This document shows, one piece after another, positions 18,018-26,648 of a stretch of 64,000 nucleotides of DNA. This DNA is from SIG77 sp045589595 (GTDB taxonomy: Bacteria; Verrucomicrobiota; Lentisphaeria; Victivallales; UBA1829), in assembly GCA_045589595.1 (NCBI GenBank), contig JAZNPK010000001.1, forward strand, positions 26,861-90,860, in the 5' to 3' direction. The notes beneath the pieces are model-generated. The model saw nothing but the letters and a program-made list of their open reading frames with translations. It was not told where the DNA came from and ran no database searches. The first letter of the stretch is position 1. Each line of letters starts with the position of its first letter. A program made the position numbers and the translations under genes.

Positions 18018-19400
18018 ATGAGATTTGAATCAGATATACATTGGTCCGAAGGACTTTTTCTTCAGCCGCATCATTTTCAGCAGCTGCAGCGGTCCGTCAA
18101 TTCGCGTATCCGCAACAGCAGAGCATTTTCCCTGCCGTACGCCTGTGGTCTGATCGATCTGGAAATCGATTCTGATGCGCTGAAAAATTCCCGTGTGGTG
18201 CTGAAACGCTTTTCGGCGGTCATGCCAAACGGCAAAGAATTGAGTATGCCCGGCAATACGGTCATCCGTCCGCTGGACATCAGTGAAGAACTGAACAGTC
18301 ACAATCCGGATTTCATGGTTTATATTGCGCTGCCGGTGTGGAGCGAATTTGATGCCAACCTTGCCGAAGACGATGAACGGAACAAAAAACAATTCACCAT
18401 CGTGGAAAGTTCTGTCCGGGATGAAAACTCCGGCGACAACGAAATTCCCTTTGTCCGCCGCCGTTTCAATGCCAGATTGACCACATCCCTGCAGGACAAC
18501 AGCGATATGGAACTTCTGCCGCTGATGCGTCTGATCCCCCGTTATCAGGACGGCAGCGAAACGATGATCGAGATCGACCGGAGTTATATTCCTCCGTTCA
18601 TGCTCCTGAGCAACGATTGCCCGCTGCTGTCCATGGCAGTTGAGTTGAACATCCAGCTGCGGAACCGCCGGGACAAGATCATGCACGATCTCGCGGGCGG
18701 CAGTTTCTCCAGCGAAAATCTTTCCGGCGCCAATCTCTACAAAGTGCTGCAGCTTCAGACCATCAACGGTTACGAAAGCAGATTGTCATCCCTTCTTTCC
18801 TGCGGCAGACTGACGCCTTTTGATCTGTATCTGGAACTCAAATCCCTGCTGGGTGAACTTGCTGCGCTGCAGCCCATGCGCGATATTTCCACCACCGGTG
18901 AATACAATCATTTTGACTGCTACGGGCAATTTTATGATCTGATGACCCATATCCGGTCACTGATCCTGGCAGAAGGTCTTTCCTCCTACATCAAAATTGA
19001 TTTTGAACCGCTGGAAGGCGTCCATGGCAGTGCATTGCAGCTGAAAGATGAGCACCTGCTTGCCGCGGATGATTATTATCTGGCTCTGCAATGCAGCGGC
19101 GATATCCGCCGTATTATCGAAGCCGTGGAAAACGGTGACAATTTCAAACTGGTCAATCCCGCTTCCGCCCGTCTGCGGGTACGCGGTATGAAACTCAATG
19201 AAATGCGGTATCCGCCCCGTTTCCTTCCGGCGCTGCCCGATACCCTTTACTTCAAACTTGACCGTGCGGAATCCCGCCGGATCTGGAGCGAGATCTGCAA
19301 TGAACGCGCCATGATCCTGGACTGGGCGGACGAGATCTTCCCGGAACTGAAAGCATTCCTGTTTATTACCGTTACTTCCCGTGAAGGAGGCAAAGTATGA
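18018..19400 (+). CDS. tssK: T6SS baseplate/membrane linker TssK
   Basis: 460 residues with GAGGG ahead of ATG 18018. The start 'DIHWSEGLFLQPHHFQQLQR' is the hallmark of TssK/ImpJ/VasE. Further family features are 'LPVWSEF' in the shell domain (about 110-115) and 'IPRYQDGSETMIEIDRSYIPPF' (about 170-190). TssK trimers tie the baseplate to the TssL/TssM inner-membrane complex. Normal length. Overlaps tssL by 4 bases. Confidence 0.96.
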   Translation: MRFESDIHWSEGLFLQPHHFQQLQRSVNSRIRNSRAFSLPYACGLIDLEIDSDALKNSRVVLKRFSAVMPNGKELSMPGNTVIRPLDISEELNSHNPDFMVYIALPVWSEFDANLAEDDERNKKQFTIVESSVRDENSGDNEIPFVRRRFNARLTTSLQDNSDMELLPLMRLIPRYQDGSETMIEIDRSYIPPFMLLSNDCPLLSMAVELNIQLRNRRDKIMHDLAGGSFSSENLSGANLYKVLQLQTINGYESRLSSLLSCGRLTPFDLYLELKSLLGELAALQPMRDISTTGEYNHFDCYGQFYDLMTHIRSLILAEGLSSYIKIDFEPLEGVHGSALQLKDEHLLAADDYYLALQCSGDIRRIIEAVENGDNFKLVNPASARLRVRGMKLNEMRYPPRFLPALPDTLYFKLDRAESRRIWSEICNERAMILDWADEIFPELKAFLFITVTSREGGKV

Positions 19401-20104
19401 GCAGTAAACTGGAAAATCTCTGCCGTCCGGTTTTAGAGCTTTTATGCAATTACTGCTGCTATGCTCAAACCGGAACGCCGCTGAATGCGGATACGCTGAA
19501 GTGGAAGATCCACCTGTGCATGAACGATATCGCCGTCAAATGCGAAGAAGATCCGGCACTCAAACGGGAATTTTCGCGTGTGGAACGGTCTCTGATCTTT
19601 TTCATCGACTACACCATCAAGGAAGGACAGTTCCCCTTCCGCAACGAATGGAAAGAATTGGCAAGAAACTACAACGAACTTTCCGGCGATGAAAAGTTTT
19701 TTGACATGCTGGCAGAAAATCTGGATGACCCGGAAGCGTCCGACCGTCTGCAGCTCTTTTATCTGCTGATGGGACTGGGGTTCGACGGTGCATTCAGCAA
19801 CGACAAGGAATATGTGGAACGCAGAATGAGGCTCTGTGCGACCCGTTTTTCCATGCCGGAAAGCATTACGCCGGACAATCTTTTTGAAATGCCCGCAGCC
19901 TTGCCGGAAAAACGCTCCGGCAAATCCCGGACACTGGCTGCTGCATTTATCGTAACGGTCATCTTTGCGCTGGGCGCGTTTGCCTTTAATCTCTACGAGT
20001 TCCGCAAAGCAAGTGCCAATTACAAAGATGCCGTTCACAATGCCGTACAGAAAGCCTCCCCTGCTTATGTCGATATGCCCCAAACACATGGAGAGGTAAA
20101 ATGA
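19397..20104 (+). CDS. tssL: T6SS inner-membrane protein TssL (DotU/IcmH)
   Basis: 235 residues; GGAGG precedes ATG 19397. A cytoplasmic helical DotU domain with 'RVERSLIFFIDYTI' and 'NEWKELARNYNELSGDEKFFDMLAENLDD' (about 62-115) and 'RLQLFYLLMGLGFDGAF' is followed by a single C-terminal membrane helix at about 183-203 ('TLAAAFIVTVIFALGAFAFN') and a short periplasmic tail. No peptidoglycan-binding OmpA domain is attached. Partners are TssM, TssK and TssJ. Overlaps tssM by 4 bases. Confidence 0.94.
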   Translation: MSSKLENLCRPVLELLCNYCCYAQTGTPLNADTLKWKIHLCMNDIAVKCEEDPALKREFSRVERSLIFFIDYTIKEGQFPFRNEWKELARNYNELSGDEKFFDMLAENLDDPEASDRLQLFYLLMGLGFDGAFSNDKEYVERRMRLCATRFSMPESITPDNLFEMPAALPEKRSGKSRTLAAAFIVTVIFALGAFAFNLYEFRKASANYKDAVHNAVQKASPAYVDMPQTHGEVK

Positions 20105-23100
20105 ATCCGGAAACTGTTAATGTGAGCAAAAATATCACAGGGTCGCCCGTTCTGGAATGGGTGACAAATCACTGGCTGCTGGTGTTGATCTGCGGGATCA
20201 TTCTTCTGCTCCTGATCTTTCTGGTCATCATCCCCGGAATATTCTCTCTGATCCGCAGAAGCAAAAAAATTGCCGAAACCAAAGATCTCAAAAAAGATTT
20301 GATGGCATGGAAAAATCTGAGATCACTGGTGCAGGGCGGCGACAAGGCGCAGGACGCAAAAAATGAACTTTCTCTGCAGCTTCAGAGCATCCGCATGATG
20401 CTCAAACAGGGCATCGCACTTTTGAATCAGTCCAGAAGAAAAAAATATGATGTGCCCTGGTTTATGATCCTCGGCGAACCCCAGGCGGGAAAATCGGAAC
20501 TGCTGAAAATGAGTTCTCTGGATCTGCACAGCACCGCAAATCTGGAATCGTCTGCAACGTTGGCAGTGCCGCTGAACTGCTGGATCGGACCGAAGACTTT
20601 TGTGCTGGATGTTTCCGGAAAAGTCTTTTTTGACCGCTGGCTGGAAGGCAGCAGTGCCGAATGGGATTATCTGATAAAACTGCTGAAAAAACTGCACCGC
20701 CGCCGTCCGCTGGACGGGATCATTCTGACGATCCCCGCAGATGCACTGATCGCAGATGATCCGGAACTGTGCAAACAGAAGGCGGCATTGATCGGCTCCG
20801 AACTTTATCAGCTTCTGCACAACTGCGGCATGAATCTGCCCTGTCATGTTGTCGTGACAAAAATGGATATGCTGCTGGGATTCCGTGAATATTTTTCCAA
20901 CTTTGCGGAAGAGGACCGGAACAGTGTTTTCGGCTGGGCGAACCACACGCCGGACGGTGTTTTTGAGGAATCTGACTTCAACAGTTACTACGATGCCCTG
21001 ATCGGAAAAATCCGCAACGGTTCCATGGCGCTCATGCTCAACAAAGAATTGTTCCAGCAGAAGAGTTCTGCGGAACGCATGGCGATCACCGGAAAAAGTT
21101 ATCTCTTTGCGGACAGTCTGGCACAACTGCGCAAAAATCTTTCCATCTATCTCTCCCAGATCTTTGGCGATGAAGGCTGGAACGGACATGAACAGTCGAT
21201 TTTGAGCGGTGTATTTTTCACCAGCGCCCGGGACAACGGCGTTGTATTGTCGCCCGGTTTTGCTGAAACGGCAGGGAAACCGTTGGAAGAGGCGGTCATT
21301 GTCTCCAGAGAACAGAAAAAGAATCAAAGTTTCTTCATCCGCAATTTCCTGAAGGATCTGGTATTCTCCTGTCTGATCCCCGCGTCTTTCACGGCGAAAG
21401 AGCGTTTCAAACGGCAGCTGCCGGGATATTTTGTGTGTCTGATCCTGGCCACTCTGGGTGTACTGTGGCTGTCGGCTGCATTCACAAAAAGCGATATCCT
21501 GCACGAAAAATTGCAGACTCCGGCGAATTATTACAATATTCTTGCCGATAATTTTGCAAAGAAGAATATTGACAAATCCCCGTTGGTCGAACTGGACAGC
21601 AAAGGTATGCCGCAGCTGCTCAGCAATCAGGAGATGACCGGTTATCCGCAGTACAGCCGACTGCAATTTTTCTATGATGCCCACAGCCATGCAAACGAAA
21701 ATATCGTATTGCCCGCCGGCTTCAGATTGTCAAGTTTGATCCAGTTCGGGCTGCATCCGAATCCGGCATACTACCAGCGGCAGTATATTTTCAATATGAT
21801 CCAGTCCCGGATGAGTTTTCTGCCTACGGTGAAGACCTTGCAGAATGTACTGTTGGCGCAGGACGAAAAAACACCGTTCACCCGGAACAAACGGGAAGCG
21901 GTCTTTGATTTTTCCGAGGTCGTTTTTTCCGGTCATTCGCAAAACAGATATTTCATCCCGCTGGATGCGATGCTCCTTTATCTGTTTCCGGGAAGCAATG
22001 CCGAAACCATCAATCTGCTGGCATCTTATCAGAAGCGGGTCATGTGGAACAATCAGCATCTGCTGGCACAAATCATTTATCATTATGATTATTCCAAAGC
22101 GCAGCAGAAAGCCTTTGATCACTTTTTCCATGCGTGGAAAAATCTTTCCATCTATCCGGAAACCATCTATCCGCAGGTGCGGGGGCTGATCCGGAACAGC
22201 TGCCGCTATGCCGATAATCAGAAGCGTATCAGTGCGTTGGCTGCCCAGACGTCCAAAGCGGCAAATGACCAGAAAGCAGCCGTTGCGCTCTGGGATAAAC
22301 TGCAGAAGGAACAGAACGAACTGGAAAGCAGTATCCGGGTATCTATGGAAAAACTGGCATCCTCCTACCCGGAATCGGCAGCCATGACATTGCAGGGGGC
22401 TGCCGGACAGGTCAAAGCAACTCCGGCTGCCAACACCGGTAAGTCCGCAAAATCCCATGTCCATCCGGCAAAATCATTGCTGCAAACCGCCATTCATGAT
22501 TACCGGAAGCGTCTGAAAGCGGACAAAAAAGAAATTTACGAGTATATTGCAGAGAACCGTCAGCTGCTTACCGGACGCGGTCGGGAAGTCTTTTTCAAGA
22601 TCGAACAGGATGCTGCCGACAACCATTTTGCGGTCGTTGAAGAAAACCTGAAGTCCGAATTGCAAACGTTGAATGGCGAGATGACGTTTCTGCGACAGGA
22701 AAAACTGTTTGCGCCCATCGAATCCAATCCGCCCAGGGAAGTAAAAACTGCGGATTCGCCCGATAAGATCCATTATCACATTTTTGTCCGCCTCAATAAA
22801 CTTGTTTCAACACTTCCTGCGGCGGACAAACTGCAGAAATTTGAAGATTTTTCCGCTCAATGGAAGAAAAACAACAACGAATTGCAGGCAATTATTTTCC
22901 AGCTTGATGAGATCCGGAAACAGTACGAAAACATTCCGGAGATCCAGAAGACCATAGACGACTACAAAAAACTGGTCACTCTGAAAGGAAATTACAACCG
23001 GAACGTCCTCATCAGCGAACTGATGCAGTTCTGTCCGAAAGCCGATGCGGAATTGCTGGTCCTTGTCGGCAAATTGACGCCTGCAGGAACAAACACCAAT

Positions 23101-24981
23101 TCGCTCCACGTCATCTCGCCGGAACTGGTGAAGGAATCCATCGGGAAACTGAATATCCCGCCGCAGTATGAACCCACCGCGGCATTGCAGCTGTTCACCC
23201 CGTGGAATGAGATCCGGCAGTTCAAGATCGCGGAAGCGAAAAATCCCGCAGGGGCTCAGTTCAGTGTGCAGATCGCACTGGAGATCAAGACCACCTTTCA
23301 TTCCTACCTTGACAACTATCTGAAGTTCTGGGGGACCTATCCTGCCACGCTGACTCCGCCCGTAAACAAGTGGAGCCAGTTCCGGGAATTCTGCCGCAAA
23401 ATGAAACCTTACGAGGTCAATTCACTCCTGCTGGCAGTTTACAAAAGTTGTGCGGAAAATCTCTCTGCGGTCCCCGCGTCCCTGCTTTCTCCAACGCAGG
23501 AAAAATACCGGGAAACCCTGCTGGCAGATATCAATGCGAAAATTCAGATGCTGACACCGCATTTTTCCGGGATCTGCATCCGTCAGGTCAATTCCTGGAG
23601 TCTGCTGCCGCAAAAACCGGAAGAAGCGTACCAATTCCTTCATTCGCGGAACGATAAGGAACTGCTGTCCGATTATCTTGCCATGGTCGCGACCGGCAAT
23701 AAAGGCGATATCCCCTGGTGGAGTAAATTCTTCCAGAACGGGATTGCGCTGCTGCGGAACGAGGCCGGCAGACAGATCTTCGACACATTGAATCAGGCTG
23801 ACAGACAGATTTTCCGTTTCCCGCTCTGCCGCGATGCCGTGCAGAAAGATGAATTCAGACCTTCGGAATTGTCGGGTGTCTGGGAAACACTGAAGATCCT
23901 CAGCCAGAACTTCTCTGCCGGAAAAGATGCCGTCCGGGATACTGCATCGCAGAACAATGTTCTGAACCTGTTCAATCATCTGGATGTTTCTGCCGTGCTG
24001 GATAAAAAAGATTATCAGTGGCTGGATCATATCCTTCTGATCACCGATGCCCTGACCAACCGCAACAAACCGCTGTTGTGGACCCTTTCCATCCCGGATC
24101 TGAAACTGCAGAAAAAGTTCAATGATGCCTTCGGCGGAAATACGCCGCTTGCAATGCACCGTTACCGTTACTTTGCCGTATCCGGCAGCAATAAACCGCT
24201 GTTGAAACGGCAGGTGTTGAGCGGCGGGATCACTGTAAAAGGCGACATCCTCGAAAAGGATCTGAGCTTTGACTTTTTTGCTCATTCCGACGAAAACAAG
24301 CCTGCCGGCAGCCTGAAGATCGCAGGAAACTGGCCGGTCATCCGCCTCTATCTGACGGAAGGCAGTTATTATGAACTGGAAAAGAAAACACTCTATGTGC
24401 CGCTGCGGATCCGTGACAGTTTTGATGCGCCGTCCATATTGTGGGTGGGCATCACCTTCAACCAGATGCTGCCTCTGCCGGAAAATTGGCCCTCGTCCGA
24501 AAACTGGCCCGATTTTTCCAATGTCCAGAAGAACAACAAGTATCAGACCATCAACGCCTGGGATCTGATCAGGCTGATCAATGAAAGCGATTCTTATGGC
24601 ACACTGATGAAAAAACTGGAACGGAAAACATTCAAAAAACCCCCGGTCTTTGAAATCGCGATCGATGAAAAAACGCAAAAAAGTATTCTTGCAAAATACC
24701 GTTATGCGGAAGTGATCCTGCCCGGACAGCCCCCGCGGCGGATCGCGATCGGTCCGGGAACTGTTCTGACCCGGTGCGATTTCAGTACGCCGGAGATCAA
24801 ATTGAAATTTTATCCATTTGCCAACAGCGGTGAACCTTCTGCCCGGATGGTGATCGCCGGTCCGTATGCGCCCCTGAAACTGCTGATGGTACCGGGAAAA
24901 ATCGCCACCGGCAAAGCGTCCTTCCAGGTGCCCGGCGCAGTCAATGGCGAAAAACTGCTGTTCAAAGTCGATATAAAATAA
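20101..24981 (+). CDS. tssM: T6SS inner-membrane core protein TssM (IcmF)
   Basis: 1626 residues, a long but not extreme TssM. Residues 20-50 contain an N-terminal membrane hairpin ('WLLVLICGIILLLLIFLVII'), followed by the cytoplasmic GTPase-like domain with an intact Walker A GEPQAGKS at 125-132, and a further membrane helix at about 440-460 ('PGYFVCLILATLGVLWL'). The remainder is periplasmic: a long helical stretch with coiled-coil tendency (about 690-960) and C-terminal beta-rich domains that contact TssJ. Last gene of the operon, followed by a strong terminator. It completes the set of core T6SS genes. Confidence 0.95.
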   Translation: MNPETVNVSKNITGSPVLEWVTNHWLLVLICGIILLLLIFLVIIPGIFSLIRRSKKIAETKDLKKDLMAWKNLRSLVQGGDKAQDAKNELSLQLQSIRMMLKQGIALLNQSRRKKYDVPWFMILGEPQAGKSELLKMSSLDLHSTANLESSATLAVPLNCWIGPKTFVLDVSGKVFFDRWLEGSSAEWDYLIKLLKKLHRRRPLDGIILTIPADALIADDPELCKQKAALIGSELYQLLHNCGMNLPCHVVVTKMDMLLGFREYFSNFAEEDRNSVFGWANHTPDGVFEESDFNSYYDALIGKIRNGSMALMLNKELFQQKSSAERMAITGKSYLFADSLAQLRKNLSIYLSQIFGDEGWNGHEQSILSGVFFTSARDNGVVLSPGFAETAGKPLEEAVIVSREQKKNQSFFIRNFLKDLVFSCLIPASFTAKERFKRQLPGYFVCLILATLGVLWLSAAFTKSDILHEKLQTPANYYNILADNFAKKNIDKSPLVELDSKGMPQLLSNQEMTGYPQYSRLQFFYDAHSHANENIVLPAGFRLSSLIQFGLHPNPAYYQRQYIFNMIQSRMSFLPTVKTLQNVLLAQDEKTPFTRNKREAVFDFSEVVFSGHSQNRYFIPLDAMLLYLFPGSNAETINLLASYQKRVMWNNQHLLAQIIYHYDYSKAQQKAFDHFFHAWKNLSIYPETIYPQVRGLIRNSCRYADNQKRISALAAQTSKAANDQKAAVALWDKLQKEQNELESSIRVSMEKLASSYPESAAMTLQGAAGQVKATPAANTGKSAKSHVHPAKSLLQTAIHDYRKRLKADKKEIYEYIAENRQLLTGRGREVFFKIEQDAADNHFAVVEENLKSELQTLNGEMTFLRQEKLFAPIESNPPREVKTADSPDKIHYHIFVRLNKLVSTLPAADKLQKFEDFSAQWKKNNNELQAIIFQLDEIRKQYENIPEIQKTIDDYKKLVTLKGNYNRNVLISELMQFCPKADAELLVLVGKLTPAGTNTNSLHVISPELVKESIGKLNIPPQYEPTAALQLFTPWNEIRQFKIAEAKNPAGAQFSVQIALEIKTTFHSYLDNYLKFWGTYPATLTPPVNKWSQFREFCRKMKPYEVNSLLLAVYKSCAENLSAVPASLLSPTQEKYRETLLADINAKIQMLTPHFSGICIRQVNSWSLLPQKPEEAYQFLHSRNDKELLSDYLAMVATGNKGDIPWWSKFFQNGIALLRNEAGRQIFDTLNQADRQIFRFPLCRDAVQKDEFRPSELSGVWETLKILSQNFSAGKDAVRDTASQNNVLNLFNHLDVSAVLDKKDYQWLDHILLITDALTNRNKPLLWTLSIPDLKLQKKFNDAFGGNTPLAMHRYRYFAVSGSNKPLLKRQVLSGGITVKGDILEKDLSFDFFAHSDENKPAGSLKIAGNWPVIRLYLTEGSYYELEKKTLYVPLRIRDSFDAPSILWVGITFNQMLPLPENWPSSENWPDFSNVQKNNKYQTINAWDLIRLINESDSYGTLMKKLERKTFKKPPVFEIAIDEKTQKSILAKYRYAEVILPGQPPRRIAIGPGTVLTRCDFSTPEIKLKFYPFANSGEPSARMVIAGPYAPLKLLMVPGKIATGKASFQVPGAVNGEKLLFKVDIK

Positions 24982-25014
24982 CCGGCATCCAGACGCTTTT
25001 TTATTTTGAATCAC

Positions 25015-25044
25015 AGCCACCGGCTCTCAGTCGGTGGCTTTTTT
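25015..25044 (+). terminator. Intrinsic terminator of the T6SS operon
   Basis: AGCCACCG at 25015-25022 pairs perfectly with CGGTGGCT at 25032-25039 (nine-base loop) and is followed by a run of six T residues. It lies 34 bases after the tssM stop. Confidence 0.88.
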
Positions 25045-25271
25045 GTCATAGGGGACTCAAAAATAAAACGAACTCCAGCTCTGTTATTAACGAATATAAT
25101 ACGATTATTATCAATAAGGTATAACGCAACTCTGAAACTGCAAACCGGCGTTTTTATTTACTCCTGTTTTGTTGATGTTTTGCAAGCGAAATAATTTTAA
25201 GATATACAGCTGCTCCCGTTTCATTGCAAGCCGTTGAAAAAACTTTTGAAATTTTTCTGCACGGCGTTCGC
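25045..25271. other. AT-rich intergenic region
   Basis: Part of the 370-base gap between tssM and the M20 gene. Apart from the terminator on its left and the promoter on its right I see no gene, only short unsupported open frames. Confidence 0.5.
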
Positions 25272-25299
25272 TTGAAAAATGCCGGAAATTTGATACATT
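25272..25299 (+). promoter_or_regulatory. Predicted promoter of the M20 gene
   Basis: TTGAAA at 25272-25277, 16-base spacer, TACATT at 25294-25299, 51 bases before the start codon of the M20-family gene. Confidence 0.6.
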
Positions 25300-25350
25300 A
25301 ATCAAATACATTGCATATCACACAAAACCAAACAAAGGATTTTTTGCAAG

Positions 25351-26436
25351 ATGAATGCAGAATTGTTTGAACTTTACAAAAACATGATCCGCTGCCGTGC
25401 CGTCAGTTCGGATATCGATGCCGTGAACAAATCGGAAAAACTTCTGTCGGCTTTCCTGCAGAAACAGGGATTTCACTGCACAGAGGAAATGATCAACGGC
25501 AGAGTCGTTGTTTACGCATCCACCCGCCCCGGAAAAGTTCAGGACCTGCTCCTGAATGCGCATGTGGACGTTGTTCCCGCCGCTTACGAAGAACAGTTTG
25601 AACCCCGGATGGAAGGCGACATCCTTTACGCACGCGGCGCACACGACTGCCTCGGGAACCTTATGGCGATCGTTCAATGTATGCTCAATGCCGGTGACAA
25701 ATATTCCATCGGCGCCATCTTCACCGCAGATGAGGAGATCGGCGGACTGACCACTGCCGGTATGGTGGAACGCGGTTACGGCGCACGGAAAGCCGCACTC
25801 GTGGTGGATGCCGGCGGTTACGGAAAGATCTGTTACGCCCAGAAAGGGATCATTATCCTGACCCTCAAAGCGACCGGAGTCGGCGGTCACGCATCCGCCC
25901 CGTGGAATCTTGACAACCCCATTGATAAACTCATTGACGGCTACAACCGTTTCCGCAGTGCGTGGACCAATCCCGATGCAAACAATACATGGCTCGATTC
26001 CATGACGCCCTGCATCCTCCGCGCCGGGGAAGCCGATAACGCGATCCCCGATACGGCAGAAATGACCCTCAATATCCGTTTCACCACGGATGAAGCCAGA
26101 GACCGGATCATCAATATGGCGAAGGAACTGACCGGACTGGATGTCCGGATCGGCAAAAACTGTCTGCCGGTGGTCATGGATCCGGAGACACCGGAAATTC
26201 AGCTGCTCGGCAAAGCGTTTGAAACCGCCGATCCCGAACATCCCCTGTCATTCTACCGGATGATGGGGGCAACAGATGCCCGTCATTTGAAAGAACTTGG
26301 TATCCCCATCGGCATCATCGGTGTTGCAGGCGGCGGCGCCCACGGCAAAAAAGAATATCTGGAACTGTCGTCCATTGATGTCTGCGCCAATGTGATGCTG
26401 GAATACGCGCGTCTGCTTTCGGCGGAAGAAAAATAA
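25351..26436 (+). CDS. M20-family metallopeptidase/deacylase (ArgE/DapE-like)
   Basis: 361 residues, cytoplasmic (no signal peptide). M20 zinc-site pattern in order: 'LNAHVDVVP' (His and Asp near residues 70-72), 'ARGAHDCLGN' (bridging Asp near 100), and 'FTADEEIGG' (catalytic and metal Glu pair near 130). A lid/dimerisation domain follows ('GVGGHASAPWNLDNPI' near 178) and the C-terminal 'GGGAHGKKEYLE' supplies a late metal-binding His region. Family members hydrolyse N-acyl amino acids or small peptides with two zinc ions. The substrate cannot be told from sequence. Stand-alone gene with its own promoter and terminator. Confidence 0.88.
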   Translation: MNAELFELYKNMIRCRAVSSDIDAVNKSEKLLSAFLQKQGFHCTEEMINGRVVVYASTRPGKVQDLLLNAHVDVVPAAYEEQFEPRMEGDILYARGAHDCLGNLMAIVQCMLNAGDKYSIGAIFTADEEIGGLTTAGMVERGYGARKAALVVDAGGYGKICYAQKGIIILTLKATGVGGHASAPWNLDNPIDKLIDGYNRFRSAWTNPDANNTWLDSMTPCILRAGEADNAIPDTAEMTLNIRFTTDEARDRIINMAKELTGLDVRIGKNCLPVVMDPETPEIQLLGKAFETADPEHPLSFYRMMGATDARHLKELGIPIGIIGVAGGGAHGKKEYLELSSIDVCANVMLEYARLLSAEEK

Positions 26437-26452
26437 TCTGTACGCTGTTCTC

Positions 26453-26501
26453 AAAAAACTGCGGCTCCGGCGGATGAGGGCGAACTGCGCCGCAAGTTTT
26501 T
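26453..26501 (+). terminator. Probable terminator after the M20 gene
   Basis: A-rich left arm plus TGCGGC at 26460-26465 pairs with GCCGCA at 26489-26494 plus GTTTTT at 26496-26501, with one bulged base and a 23-base loop that could fold further. It lies 16 bases after the stop. Confidence 0.55.
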
Positions 26502-26577
26502 CAACACTGATATAATGTTTGCCAGCGAGTGGCCCCACCCATCCAACCGCTGAGAATAAATTACAACGGAGAGCTTT

Positions 26578-26612
26578 ATCGCGGCATCTTCTCTGATTGA
26601 GGAGGCCGCGAT
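26578..26612. other. Inverted repeat ahead of the GH-A gene
   Basis: ATCGCGGC at 26578-26585 and GCCGCGAT at 26605-26612 form a perfect 8-base inverted repeat with a 19-base loop. It overlaps a possible promoter (TTGAGG at 26597, TACACT 17 bases further), so it could be an operator or a leader hairpin; there is no T run. Confidence 0.4.
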
Positions 26613-26648
26613 TATTGATTACACTATAACAAGAGGATTTTTTGACCT

